Below, piece by piece: positions 33,810 through 44,377 of a DNA stretch of 64,000 bases. Location: the NCBI GenBank assembly GCA_033725935.1, contig MU867088.1, positions 247,827-311,826 of the forward strand, read 5' to 3'. This DNA is from Cladorrhinum sp. PSN259. Its lineage: Eukaryota; Ascomycota; Sordariomycetes; Sordariales; Podosporaceae. Positions within the stretch are counted from its first letter, which is position 1; each line of letters starts with the position of its first letter. A program made the translations under genes and the position numbers. The notes beneath the pieces are model-generated. The model searched no databases, was not told the DNA's origin, and saw only the letters and a program-made list of their open reading frames with translations.

Positions 33810-34527
33810 TGTGATGATTTCAAAAACAGCCGTGTGAATTTGACGGAGCAAAAGGACCATGACGAGATTTGGTTGTAGCTCTTTTTTTTTTTTTTTTCTG
33901 AATTAGAAAGCCCAAAATGCAATCGATGTTTCCAATCTGACAAAAGACGACAAGTTATAAAAGAAAGAAAGAAGGACAAGCAAAAAATAGTTTAAGTTGG
34001 CTATGAATCGAAATAAAAGTTGCGCTTGTTAGGCAAGGATAAGTTTCAAGAATACGGATACTGGAAACCGAAAACAGAAAAGCGGACGGGGAAATCCTAA
34101 TGGTGATGATGATGATGATGATGATGAGTGATGAGTGATAATATCACAAAGGGGAAAACTTGTTGATTCTATTTAGTAAAGTGGTATGACATTCGCCAAC
34201 TTGGCACAAGAAAATGAGGCTGCCTGGAGAAACGGGGGGTTTCACAAAGGACCATCCATGGGCATATAAGCCGCGTCACCACGCTTATACGAGCCAGAGG
34301 CAGCCAACCAACATAAACGAATACCACAAGTGACGTGATTGGCTTAAAAGATCTAATCTTATCAGATCTATAACACTGTTAATGTACAATCTTTTCTTTC
34401 TTTCATATCAACATTGCAAGATCAAATATGCGAGGGCCTTTTGTCTTTTAGCATCAGTTTATTTCTTTCTTTTAAAAAAGAAAAAAGGCAGAAGCTGGTT
34501 ATATCATTCTTGTCATCAGATCCTACA
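33810..34527. other. Intergenic region
   Basis: 718 bp upstream of the four-helix protein gene and downstream of the 34528 gene, both on the minus strand. It contains a poly-T run at about 33882..33898 and a TGA-trinucleotide repeat at about 34103..34127. No gene is seen. Confidence 0.6.
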
Positions 34528-36609
34528 CTACAGTTCTCTCACACTTCTCTGAAACTCCTCAGGATAAACCGTCACCCTCGGATCATCCATCCCCAACACC
34601 ATCTCCTTCCTTTCATCAACAGTACCACCATTAACAACCCCATATCTGATCTCCCGACTTCCAACCCTCTTCAACAGCTCGCTAACCGTAGAATTCGAAG
34701 CAGCCCCACCAAGCTGTACAGGCCGGAACGCTTTCGCCGTCTCCAAAGGCGACAAGGAAACGTCCCTACCCAGCTTCCAGAATCCATAAAACAGAGGCAC
34801 AACAGACAAGGCAGCCAGAACAGTAACACCCACGGCGCCGTACAAGAACCCAAAGTTGGCCAAGTAAATGGCGATGGTCTCCGTTGTGTCCCCCACTAGC
34901 TCAAGCTTGTGCGACGGATCAGAAGAGTTGGCAGCCATCAAAGCCGAGCGCAATCCTATCTCGCGCACAGCTCGGAAAACCGCGGGGCCAGGATCAGTAA
35001 ACCACCTGTCGCAGCTGCTCTTGCCCGTCCGAAGCAGCTCGTAAGGGTAGTAACCCTCTACGTAGGACTCCCAGTATCCCGAATCCAAGAGGAAAGAATC
35101 ACCCCTCATAGTATAATTCGCCGAGAAGCGGTTGGCCATGAACAAGGCGAGTCCACCGTGCGTCGAATACTGCCAGCCGGCCCTTTTAGTCTCGTTGATG
35201 GCTTGCTCGCGCGTCTCAATCGAGCCGGGGACGACGTCGTCGCAGGATCTGCCCCCCTCAAGTTCAAGCAGCGTGATGGTGTTGTTACTGCTGACCACGA
35301 CGGGATATTTCACAACAGCTGGGGATATGTCACACCTGCGAGCTCTAAGCTCGGCACCGTGCGTCTCGTTGATGCACCCGCTCTTCGCCTTCCACAATGT
35401 ATCGTACCAAAACACCCGCCCGGCTGCCAGTGCGTCCTCCCCACCGGCCAGCCACGACCAAACGGAGCGAATATCTCGAAGGGGATCGTGAATCGTAGTC
35501 GCTAACATTTTTGTGTCCGCCACAACCCCGTATTCCTCCAGGTATGACACGGCGCTCACGAAAATGTCTGTAAAGTTTGAGCTGTACGCTGCTATGCCGG
35601 ACCCTTGCGTCTCGTTCTCGACCTCCTCAAAGCTTGGAAGCCTAATGTCAGAATCATCGGTGCAGTTGACGCGATACCCCGCAGCCGGTATCGTCGTTCT
35701 GTAGGTCTTGTTTGGACCGACGACGTTCCCCTCGCCAGGCAGCACCATGGGGGATCTGCTGTGATACTCTGCCAGCAGGAGACTAAATGCCTCGGTAGGG
35801 TTGGTAATCCGCAGATTCCTGTCCCCGACGAATCCACCGAAGCGCAAGGGCAATACAGGTGCCGCATAGACGGGTCGCCCGGCCGGAACACCAACCACGA
35901 TGTTTTCCTGCGTGCGCACGGAAAGCGCCCGTTGAAGCAGCGGTGAGTTTATGGCCACTATAGTGACGAACGAGCAGGCAACGGCCGTCTTGCTGAATCC
36001 GCGAGTGAAGATGCTTCCTAGAGCATCGGATAAGCCCTCGGCGGCTGCCCAGCGCCAGTGGAGGTCCTTGACGCGGGTTTGACGGTTGGGATGCATGCTG
36101 AGGAACCACCACGTGACGGCAGCACCCCGAGCGAGCGCAACATGGATCAAGACGTTTGCTGATGTTGACGTGAGAGCGAGGAGGACCGGAGGAGACACAG
36201 CCCATGACTCGACATTGGTGCGGTCTGCGAGGGTGGTGACTAGGATCATGCAACCCGCCAGACAGAGAGACAAAAAGAAAGACACGGTGGCTATCCAGGG
36301 GAATCGGGCCCACACTCCCGGTGTCCAAGGTGCTTGTGCTTGAGCTGTAGTGTCCCTGGTTTCGTTGTTGATGAAACTTGTGCCTTCCGAGTCCATTGCC
36401 GGGACATCATCGTCAGATCTTCTCGTCGATGCTATAGCATCGTTGCCCCCGGTGACATTCCTGTCGTTGTAAATCCCAGTGTCGGCCCCTGTGTTGTCTC
36501 TAGCGTTATCTATATTACTGTCTTCACAGTTAATCCTGGTGGTGGTGGTGTCGATACTGTTTCGCCTGGTGTTTTCCATGTTTGTCGATATGCAGATATG
36601 GTCATTCAT
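34528..36609 (-). CDS. Fungal multi-pass membrane protein with large glycosylated loop
   Basis: A single exon encodes 693 residues (or 683 from the ATG at 36579). The first 95 residues are Asn/Thr/Asp-rich and probably cytosolic. Three hydrophobic helices follow: IATVSFFLSLCLAGCMILVT, a segment around VLLALTSTSANVLIHVALA, and SKTAVACSFVTIVAINSPLL. A loop of about 370 residues carries many N-glycosylation sites (NKT, NCT, NFT, NET, NNT, NYT) and several cysteines. A final helix, YGAVGVTVLAALSVVPLFYGF, leads to a cytosolic tail with LGRDVSLSPLETAKAF. This layout is common in a large family of uncharacterised fungal membrane proteins (DUF3176-like). Function is unknown, and the exact family is not certain from sequence alone. 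Confidence 0.75.
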   Translation of the reverse strand: MNDHICISTNMENTRRNSIDTTTTRINCEDSNIDNARDNTGADTGIYNDRNVTGGNDAIASTRRSDDDVPAMDSEGTSFINNETRDTTAQAQAPWTPGVWARFPWIATVSFFLSLCLAGCMILVTTLADRTNVESWAVSPPVLLALTSTSANVLIHVALARGAAVTWWFLSMHPNRQTRVKDLHWRWAAAEGLSDALGSIFTRGFSKTAVACSFVTIVAINSPLLQRALSVRTQENIVVGVPAGRPVYAAPVLPLRFGGFVGDRNLRITNPTEAFSLLLAEYHSRSPMVLPGEGNVVGPNKTYRTTIPAAGYRVNCTDDSDIRLPSFEEVENETQGSGIAAYSSNFTDIFVSAVSYLEEYGVVADTKMLATTIHDPLRDIRSVWSWLAGGEDALAAGRVFWYDTLWKAKSGCINETHGAELRARRCDISPAVVKYPVVVSSNNTITLLELEGGRSCDDVVPGSIETREQAINETKRAGWQYSTHGGLALFMANRFSANYTMRGDSFLLDSGYWESYVEGYYPYELLRTGKSSCDRWFTDPGPAVFRAVREIGLRSALMAANSSDPSHKLELVGDTTETIAIYLANFGFLYGAVGVTVLAALSVVPLFYGFWKLGRDVSLSPLETAKAFRPVQLGGAASNSTVSELLKRVGSREIRYGVVNGGTVDERKEMVLGMDDPRVTVYPEEFQRSVREL

Positions 36610-37047
36610 CCAACAAAATCGGCAGGGCGACAGAGACTGGGGCAGCTTTTATCTCGCTGAACTCCCGTAAAAAGGCCGCAAGCAAGCACAGCCAAGATGT
36701 GCCCAACACGGGGCAACTAGGCCACCTGCATATCCCTAACACATGAAGTGGCTTGATTTCGACCATTAAAAGGAAGCGTACATGTGCAGTACAGCCACCC
36801 GGGGTCAGACCAGCCTATCATAGTTGTTAAACAGACCAGTTGCTCGGATTTTCGTGTGAGTTTGCATCGACATGTACTCGTAATGATTGAGAATTTTGCA
36901 AAGCCTCATTTACATGTTGCAATTTAACGACCCTTGAATACGCTCCGCTTCTGTCTGTTGAATTGTCGAGGACCCATCAAACCGTGGATCAATGAGGGAT
37001 CCCTCCACCTCTTAATGAGTGAAGGACTTCAGATAGGCCTATCGTCA

Positions 37048-37082
<35 letters not shown>

Positions 37083-37674
37083 GAATAGTAAGTGGTTAAT
37101 GATCAACTGTTCTTGTTCATCTCAATTACCCTTACACTTTGATCTTCGATTGCGTTCCATACCAAAATCGTCTGTTTCTGTACAAGGCAGCGGACTCATA
37201 CGTACTTTCCGTCTGATTCCCAAATAATACCCCTTATCATCTCCCTTTTTCGTTTAAACTTTCCCGTCGTTTGCATGCCGTCCCATCTTGGAAACCACGT
37301 ACCTGATCGGTTTCGCAAAACTCGACGAAAAACGAGATGAATTCGCAAAACTGGACAAAAGACGAGGATGGATTTCGCAAAACTGGACGAAAGTCGAGAT
37401 GGATTTCGCTGAACTGGACGAAAAGAGAAGATGGATTCGCAAAACTGAACGAAAAGACGAGATTGAGCCTCTCGTTCTTGCCTTTGAAAATTGGTTTGCT
37501 GCAGTTTCGTTGATCTGTTTGCGAGATCTTGGTCTATAAATTGAGTGCTTCTGTATTCATCTGCCACTTCTTCTTCTTCTTCCTTTCAACCAGCAACACA
37601 ACCCACAAGAATTAGCTCACGGCCTTCCAACTCTTTCCTCTCTTCGCCAGCTTCAATCATACAAAGCGATCACA
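36610..37674. other. Divergent intergenic region with tandem repeat
   Basis: 1.07 kb. It contains a (GT)n microsatellite at 37049..37075 and a five-copy degenerate tandem repeat at 37311..37466 (separate entry). A pyrimidine-rich leader with CTT repeats precedes the ATG at 37675. Confidence 0.65.
37311..37466 (+). repeat. Five-copy degenerate 30-32 bp tandem repeat
   Basis: Five successive units start with TTCGCAAAACTGGACGAAA or a close variant and end in a GAGATGGA-type segment. Unit lengths run from 30 to 32 bp, so the reading frame shifts between copies and coding is unlikely. The array ends about 210 bp before the start of the gene at 37675. Confidence 0.8.
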
Positions 37675-39290
37675 ATGGTAGCCAAGTATCGCTCACTTCG
37701 TCGATGGGCTTTTGATAGCGTAAGTTTGCATGTCTCATGCGATATAGATCCTTTCTGCGGCTGTTAATAAATCTCTAGGATAGCGAAGACGAGGCACCAA
37801 AGAAATTGGGACACCACAATAACAAGCGCACTCGTGGTAGCGACAGCTCCGACACGATTACTGGGGGCTACTCATGCGATGACGCTTCCTCGGTTCAAGC
37901 TGTGTTTCCTCACAAGCGACAGCGGTGCAGCTCAGTTACCGACTCCGTTAACCTGGGCCAAGAAACCATCGCCGACGATAAGAGTGTCCCCAACGGCGTT
38001 TCCTCAATTACCAAGACGGCTCGGTCGACGTCGGAAGCATCTAACAAGTCTAACAACACTCTCAGTAACCCAGACAGCCGCCGAAAGAACCGGAATGCTT
38101 TAGTCGGCTATATAAGCATTCGAGATGATCTCCTCCCGCTCCATGATCTTTCACCTAGCCCAGACAGCAATCTGAACCAGCAGGCCGTTTCAGCCGATAA
38201 TGAAGCTTTGTCTACAGACCCATCCAGTGATGAGGTCTCGGACAGTGAGGCCGAGGCGGCTGGATGTGACTGCGAGGAGGACATCCTGTTGGCAAGCTCG
38301 GATGAATCAGACGCACATGACGAAATCCCCGAGAGCAGCCCCTCGTTTCCCGATGTCTCTCCGTCTGTTCAAGTAGCCAAAGAGAACAGCAATCCCTCCT
38401 CACCCAATGTCTCCCAGTCTGCTCCGGTAGCAACCCAAATCAACAGCAGCAACAACAACAGCAATAATAGCAGGAATAATATCAGCAACCCCGGCTGGTC
38501 TTCCGTCCTCTCTGCCAGAATCCGCACTATCGCAGCCAGCTCTGCAGCTAAGGAGTACATTGAAGATTCACAGCCGCCCATCCACATAGACAGAGAGATC
38601 GTCAAGAACATGCTAGCCAGCACGGCTTTTCTGGAGCGCTATGGCGACGTAAAATCTATCGACCCCCGAGAAATCGGCATCAATTGCGTGGGCCACCTGT
38701 TTCTCCCACTTGTTGACGCGGTTTATAAACAAGATTTACGTGAGGAATTCACCCAACTATCAGACGCTCTGCGCAAGGAAAAGCAGCAACACTCAATTTT
38801 GCGAGAACTCAATCCCCTGCTGGAGTCCTTTACCTCAAAGTACGGCTCAGACCCACAGTATGAAATGCAGGGAGCTGTTCTTGCCCTTACACAGCCAGCC
38901 ACTCATACCGTTCATAATGGGCCCCCCGTGAAGTCGATACAAGATAAGCTCGCCTTATTACTTAGAAGAGCCCAAGACGAAGAAAAACAACTCCGCTGTC
39001 TCCTCAATGACATCATTGTTGTTCGGCAGGATTTGTTAGACACAGGCTCGGTCAGCATCAAACGGTGGAAGAGGATGGAAAGCGAGGTTTCCAGGAGATG
39101 GCTTTACTTTGGGAGTTGGTGGGAGAACTTGTTGAGAGCTGGTTGGGATGGGGGGAACGAGACGAAGACTAAGGAAGTAGTGGCTAAGTTGGAGCAGCTT
39201 ATTGAATTCGCTGTTCCTAGGTTGGGGTTGGTATCTGCTATCGGGAAGGCTGCGGAAAAGGCGGTGGGGAGGTTGAATAAATTGGGGTAG
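37675..39290 (+). CDS. Hypothetical protein, basic N-terminus and helical C-terminus
   Basis: Two exons, 37675..37719 and 37779..39290, encode 518 residues. The 59-nt intron (donor GTAAGT, acceptor CTCTAG) joins RRWAFDS to DSEDEAPKKLG. The N-terminal half is Ser/Asp/Asn-rich with KKLGHHNNKRTRG and PHKRQRC basic patches. It also has an acidic, Cys-containing block (EAEAAGCDCEEDILL, about residue 160-180) and an Asn/Ser-rich linker. From about residue 255 the protein becomes regular and helical (EYIEDSQPPIHIDREIVKNM, then DLREEFTQLSDALRKEKQQ), ending with an amphipathic helix AIGKAAEKAVGRLNKLG. I recognise no family. The N-terminus looks nuclear, which is inference. It is divergent from the membrane protein gene at 36609. 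Confidence 0.7.
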
Positions 39291-40094
39291 AGGAGCAAGG
39301 CGATACTGACTTCCAGAACCGAACAGAAGCAGAGAATGTCTCGGAGGTAAGCAGAATTTTATTCCCAGGAGCCCTCAGGGCGTGCCACAAAAGCCGAAGA
39401 TATGGAGGGGAGGAAGATTAAATCATGGCTAGAACAAGGGATTTACAAGGATTATGGAGGAATAATGGGGGCTTCTTTTAGGGTTTTTGCACCGAATTTT
39501 TGCAGGCCAGGAGGGAAATTGCACAAAAAAGGTGATGGTTACGAGGAACAAGGGATAGGTAAATACATATGAATAAGGGAGGAAAGGACAATTGAACGCA
39601 TGAAGACGAAAATGACTCTACATGTTCACAGAAAGTGAGAGATGGAGACAAAAAAAAGAGAGGGATACAACACCAGGGTTTGCCGAGTGGTCATCCACCT
39701 GAGTACTAGCTGGTCCGTCCGAGAAGGATGGATAGATCAGTTGGACGGTCTTATATTCGCACCTAGCATTAAGTAGCTTCGTTTATAATATTTTATACAA
39801 AGACCACGTTGCTTTCACTTTAAACTCTTGTGCCTGAGCGTATATGTGAACATATGAAAGTTCAAGTTGTGCGTGTTCTGACGCTTCACCTCACATTAAC
39901 CACAAGAGTCCAAGTGTTGTGATTCAACACCTTTTATTTTATTTATATATATATATATTTTTTTACGCGCCAACCAGTACACCATATATCGCCATGGTAA
40001 TCTAAACCAAACACTTTTGATTATATTTATTTTACCCCCCCCCCCTTTTATTTTACTCCTTAACGCCAAACCTATTTCTCGTTCAACCTCCTAT
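39291..40094. other. Convergent region holding a 5S rRNA-like unit
   Basis: 804 bp between the 37675 gene (+) and QTRT2 (-). It contains the 5S-like element described separately, with its T run at 39650..39657. A poly-C run lies near 40035..40046. No protein gene is seen. Confidence 0.65.
39664..39775 (-). rRNA. Divergent 5S rRNA gene or pseudogene
   Basis: On the minus strand the 3' half (39712..39664) follows the 5S rRNA 3' domain closely. TAGTACTCAGGTGGATGACC corresponds to the conserved TAGTA-TGGGTGGGTGACC region and is followed by CCTGGTGTTGTAT, equivalent to the usual CTGCTGTTGTAT end. The 5' half keeps only scattered agreement (AGGTGCG, GACCGTCC), and its first bases do not pair well with the 3' end as helix I requires. 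Transcription signals look intact: TATAAAA at 39797..39791, about 25 bp upstream, and a T8 run at 39657..39650 just after the 3' end. Neurospora 5S genes are dispersed, vary in type and use an upstream TATA element. It may be a variant gene or a decaying copy. Confidence 0.5.
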
Positions 40095-41519
40095 TCAACT
40101 GGAACCAACAGGCGTCTTCAAACCCCCTTCCTCTTCCTGTCCTTCGACCCGTCCATCAGCATCAGCACCAGGCCCCAAATTACCGCTCCAGGCAGGTTTA
40201 TTTCTCTTCGTCTCGCCCCCTCCCACGCTCTTATACTGGTACCCCCTCTGTCGGGGCTTCTCCGCGTGACCGGCCGGGAAATCTGGTTCGTAAACCCTCA
40301 AGAAATCATTACGTGCTTTTTCAAAGTCTTCTTCTTCTGTTCCGTTTTCAAGAAGGTTTCTGACACCAGAGAAGAACTGCGACAGCACGGCGTGGTTGTG
40401 GATCTGGAGCAGCGTCCAGCCCAGCATCTCGCGAGCGGAGAGCAAGTGCTGGACGTAAGCTTTCGAGTGGGAGGCGCAGGCGTAGCATGTGCAGTCTTGG
40501 GAGAGGGGGGAGACGTCTTTAGCGAATGAGGGAGAAGACAGGTCGGTGCCCAGCGGTAATAGCGATGACTCCGGTGCAGGCGGGGACGGGGTGGCGGGGA
40601 AAGTAAAGTTGAGGGCTATCCCGGCGTCGGAAATGGTGTTTATGAATGGAAGAGCAAAAAGGTCGATTCCGAGGGAGATGTGCGTTAGGATCTGGTGTGG
40701 GGTTGTCGGGGGGGATAAAGAGAGTCGGGGGAGGGATAAGAGCGGGGAAGGGAGTTCGGGGAGCAGGTCCGGGTCGTAGATTGCCAGACCTGATAGTTGA
40801 GAGTTGGAGACGTAGTCCTCTGCTAGGCGGGAGAGGTATTCCCACTGCATCGGGTACGAGATTGGGAGGACCGGGGCGAAGGTTGCTGTTTGGGTTGAGG
40901 ATGGGGAGGAGAACCAGTCTACTATCCAGTCCTCGGTGCGTTCGGCCATGCGGAGGGCTCGTTTGGAGTTTGGGGTGATGTTGGAGTTTGTTAGGTCCGA
41001 AAGGGGAATGGCGATGTCTGGTTGGAGCGTGTTGACGGCAGAGAGGTAGTCGGCTGTTGTCAAGGGTTGGAAGCCGGTGTTGGTGAAGACTGAGATTGAC
41101 TTGTTAGTGTTACCCATTGGTGAAGGGACGGCTGGGATGCGACGGGCTCCGAGGATGGTGGTTACGAAGGAGGGCATGGCCGTGAAGCTGTGTAAAGGGG
41201 TGGGATGTTTTGAGTTTGTGGGTGTTTCGTAGATTGGGGGCACTCTGTTGGCATATTGTTGAGGTTTCTCAATGAAGTCTTCGAGTGACATGTATGCACC
41301 ACTCGCTTGGATGTGTTTGGCGATGTTGTCGGGTGTGAGATGAGGGAGACATCCTCGTGAAGTGTTGCCAATGTAGTTTGGTGTTTCGATGAGCCGACGT
41401 CCGGGAAATGAAAGACGACCCGGACGTGCTGCTGCTGCATCTTTGAGAGCGGTTTTCAACACTTCGAATCTCATGTTTGTCAACGACTCCGGTTCTGGAA
41501 TATCAACATCCACCGTCAT
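40095..41519 (-). CDS. Queuine tRNA-ribosyltransferase accessory subunit 2 (QTRT2)
   Basis: A single exon encodes 474 residues. The zinc site of the tRNA-guanine transglycosylase family is complete: C343, C345 and C348 in CTCYAC, then H374 in IHNH, with the spacing of bacterial TGT (C-x-C-x2-C-x25-H). The segment around YPMQWEYLSRLAEDYVSNSQ and the early GRRLIETPNYI/SRGCLPHLTPDNI blocks match the QTRT2 branch rather than the catalytic QTRT1. QTRT2 pairs with QTRT1 to exchange guanine 34 for queuine in tRNAs with GUN anticodons. Fungi cannot make queuine, so this is salvage. The tail after residue 420 is Gly/Glu-rich and disordered. It is divergent from the LCCL gene. Confidence 0.88.
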   Translation of the reverse strand: MTVDVDIPEPESLTNMRFEVLKTALKDAAAARPGRLSFPGRRLIETPNYIGNTSRGCLPHLTPDNIAKHIQASGAYMSLEDFIEKPQQYANRVPPIYETPTNSKHPTPLHSFTAMPSFVTTILGARRIPAVPSPMGNTNKSISVFTNTGFQPLTTADYLSAVNTLQPDIAIPLSDLTNSNITPNSKRALRMAERTEDWIVDWFSSPSSTQTATFAPVLPISYPMQWEYLSRLAEDYVSNSQLSGLAIYDPDLLPELPSPLLSLPRLSLSPPTTPHQILTHISLGIDLFALPFINTISDAGIALNFTFPATPSPPAPESSLLPLGTDLSSPSFAKDVSPLSQDCTCYACASHSKAYVQHLLSAREMLGWTLLQIHNHAVLSQFFSGVRNLLENGTEEEDFEKARNDFLRVYEPDFPAGHAEKPRQRGYQYKSVGGGETKRNKPAWSGNLGPGADADGRVEGQEEEGGLKTPVGSS

Positions 41520-42340
41520 GATTGAGTTTTTGGTTTATCTTTTCTATTTTCCCGTCCAAAATGGGAAAATGAGATCCCTGGTAACAAATGACTCGAAATT
41601 CAATTATCAATGCTGATCTTGGAATAAGCACATGTTTTTGCCAAGAGCATAGTGTCTGGAGGATACTCACCTTGGAGATCTTATTCGCCTTTCTCAGTGA
41701 AAGTTTGCTATTTCAGGTCGCTTGGTCTTCACAAACGGCCACTGAAAGTTTGCTGTTACTCAAACCCATATATGCCAAGCCATACCGTTGAACCTCTATG
41801 GGGTTCGGATATCGGTGCTTTTACCCCGATAAATGCATTTGGTTTCTTACCCAACCTCGTGCGGGGCCCACTCCAAGTATTAGTCAGGTCCCAATCGTCC
41901 AATGGTCACCCCGCATTCAGCCAATTGCTGACGAACAACTCTCAGGCCCACGGGGGCAGGAACAGGGAACTCAGGCTGCTTTCCGGACGATCTGCCCTGC
42001 GTTTGCGCCGCTTCCCGCCGCCTGCCTGCATTCCCACGTCCTCCCTATAATACGTAACCTACCTTCCTACATGAATGCTTTGTTTTCCCAGGTATCCTTT
42101 TTTGTTTGCTTTTTTCTCTTTCATGTATCTGTGCTGACATCCAATCTCGCTCGTTCTCCCTTTCAATATTTATCTGTTCCGATGATTCAAAATCTAAACA
42201 TTTTGCAAGGCATGGTTTAACCCAGACACACTGGATGCTTGCTTGAAGCCTTGAAACGCCCTGATCCACTTCCACTCCTACGAACCTTTAGCTCCGAGCC
42301 TTCCGTGACCTCGCAAACCTTCTTTTTTCTTCAACAGAAA
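41520..42340. other. Divergent promoter between QTRT2 and the LCCL gene
   Basis: 821 bp. I see no gene or repeat. Sequence from about 42,240 is open in the LCCL frame, but the ATG at 42341 in context AGAAAATGG is the better start. Confidence 0.55.
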
Positions 42341-44377
42341 ATGGGCGAAAATCAAATCGATCCGACGACTCCAATCGTTGATGTAGAGAGGAACGGTGGA
42401 CTAACCGACTCAGATGCATCGACAGTTGTGCACGTCGACCACCCCGATGCTCCGATCCGAGATGCCCCACGCCTAGCAGATCTCGAGGAGGATAACTCCC
42501 CGCCAACACCACGCTTCATCCAGGACGAAGGCTCATGGAAGCGCTTCAAATGGGTGCCATACCCTGTCAGACGATGGATTAAGGTCTCTGTCAAATGGAC
42601 ACAGGGTCCTCCAATTCCTCGGCGATTCCGCATCAATCCTCTCCTCCCAAGGGTACAGCAGTATCCTGCTGTTATTCTTGAAAAGCATGTCCCCAAAAAG
42701 CTGCATAGGGCGCTTTTGGTCTTGGCATACTACGTGATCTGGATTGTTGCGTTTGCCATGGTGATGCGCAATGGGCAGCGGTCATCCGATGTGCCTGGGT
42801 GGGGAAATCTTGTCAAGATAGGATGTGGCAGCACATACTGGGTCTCGGGCAATGGGTGTGGTCTCAATGGAATTGATTGTCGGCCGTTCGATGAGGGAGG
42901 GTTCGCATTTCGGTGTCCGGCTAACTGTGCCGCCTACAAAGTGTTGAATTCCCATGCGGTTGGTGACCAAGAGGTTGTTTATAAGCCTTTGGTTGTGGGT
43001 GGTCCTCCGGCATCGGGTGATAACGAGACTACAGTCTACCGAGGGGACTCGTTTATCTGCGGTTCTGCCATACACGCCGGTCTCATTTCCAACACCAATG
43101 GCGGATGTGGTGTGGTCAGGTTAGTTGGGAGGCAGAGCAACTTCAACAGCTCCTCAAGGAATGGCATCACCAGTGTGGGCTTCGACTCGTACTTCCCGCT
43201 CTCATATACCTTCGAGGAGGCAATTGAGTGTGAGGCGCGGGATCCGAGATGGACTCTGCTCTCCATTTCAGTGGTCTTCACTACGGTGTTCTCTCTTTTT
43301 GTGACGTCACCGGCCCTGTTCTTCTTCACCATGTTCAGCGGAATGTACTGGACGGTCGGCCTTGCGACAGACGCGCCCACTCATAACAGCATTGCTGGCT
43401 TGTTCTCCATCGAGATCGGCAGATATCTTCCCGCCATGTTCGTGGCATGGGTCATGTACGACAAGATGGGAATCAGACATACGCTAAAGGGGTTGACGGC
43501 GCATATCGAGAAGACCATCCTCTGGCTTGGTGGTGCTTGGGTTGGTGCACTCACCAATTACACCTTCGATTTCATCCCCATTCAACGCCTCACCCCACAC
43601 GATTTGAGTCAGCAGCCAGGTGCTCAGGCCGCTCTGTCTATTATCATTATAGTTCTCGTGGTGGTTGCTGCTTTGCAGGTCTGGTTCTTCCGTCAAGAAG
43701 GGCGTCTTGTTTCTCATCTCAAACTCTACGCCATTTTAATCTTGGGCCTCATCATTTGCCTCACCTTGCCGAGTCTGAGCTTGCGCATCCATCACTACAT
43801 CCTTGCGCTGCTTCTGCTGCCAGGAACTAGCTTGCAGACGAGACCGTCATTACTATACCAGGGTATCTTGATTGGATTATTCGTCAATGGTATTGCTCGC
43901 TGGGGTTTTGATCCGATCCTGCAAACAGCGTATGCTTTGCGTGGGGATGCACCAATGATGTCGCCATTGCCAGATGTACTGGACCCAGAAATTCAGTTTG
44001 CAGACGGCGGGAACGGCACCAGCAGCATCACTTTCTCATGGGCAGACCTCCCGACAATGGACGGTGCGACGTTTTCCCAGTATGATGGGATCAGCGTGCT
44101 TGTCAATGATGTCGAGCGATTCCGTGAGTATTTTGATGATGGATCAAAGACAAAAACAAACATTACGTGGACGAGGGACGCAGATGTGAAGGAAAATGAA
44201 TATTTCCGGTTCGCATGGATGCAAGGGAGCAGCACGTGGGATTATACAAAGGCAGGGAAATGGGATGTTGAGGGGAAGTGGACGGAAATGAAGCCTGGAC
44301 CGTCGCTGAAGGTTAGGGAATGGGAAATGGAAATGCAGACGCAGATGGGGGAGTTGAAGAAGAGGGGAGGGCATTAG
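42341..44377 (+). CDS. LCCL-domain multi-pass membrane protein
   Basis: A single exon encodes 678 residues. An acidic N-terminus leads to a first helix (LLVLAYYVIWIVAFAMVM, about 130). An extracytoplasmic LCCL domain follows at about 160-300, with its cysteines and the hallmark FICGSAIHAGLI, GCGVVRLVG and FDSYFPLSY segments. After it come about eight further transmembrane helices, from LLSISVVFTTVFSLFV to SLLYQGILIGLFVNGIARWGF. The chain ends in a soluble domain of about 140 residues with several Trp and Asn-glycosylation sites (NGT, NIT). LCCL domains are extracellular modules thought to bind lipid or polysaccharide. This arrangement is a known but uncharacterised fungal type. The ligand is unknown. 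The frame is open upstream to 42239, but the ATG at 42341 is preferred. Confidence 0.88.
   Translation: MGENQIDPTTPIVDVERNGGLTDSDASTVVHVDHPDAPIRDAPRLADLEEDNSPPTPRFIQDEGSWKRFKWVPYPVRRWIKVSVKWTQGPPIPRRFRINPLLPRVQQYPAVILEKHVPKKLHRALLVLAYYVIWIVAFAMVMRNGQRSSDVPGWGNLVKIGCGSTYWVSGNGCGLNGIDCRPFDEGGFAFRCPANCAAYKVLNSHAVGDQEVVYKPLVVGGPPASGDNETTVYRGDSFICGSAIHAGLISNTNGGCGVVRLVGRQSNFNSSSRNGITSVGFDSYFPLSYTFEEAIECEARDPRWTLLSISVVFTTVFSLFVTSPALFFFTMFSGMYWTVGLATDAPTHNSIAGLFSIEIGRYLPAMFVAWVMYDKMGIRHTLKGLTAHIEKTILWLGGAWVGALTNYTFDFIPIQRLTPHDLSQQPGAQAALSIIIIVLVVVAALQVWFFRQEGRLVSHLKLYAILILGLIICLTLPSLSLRIHHYILALLLLPGTSLQTRPSLLYQGILIGLFVNGIARWGFDPILQTAYALRGDAPMMSPLPDVLDPEIQFADGGNGTSSITFSWADLPTMDGATFSQYDGISVLVNDVERFREYFDDGSKTKTNITWTRDADVKENEYFRFAWMQGSSTWDYTKAGKWDVEGKWTEMKPGPSLKVREWEMEMQTQMGELKKRGGH

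Noticed and set aside
37311..37466. CRISPR-like array
   Set aside because: The units are contiguous and degenerate without spacers, and the window is from a fungal nucleus.
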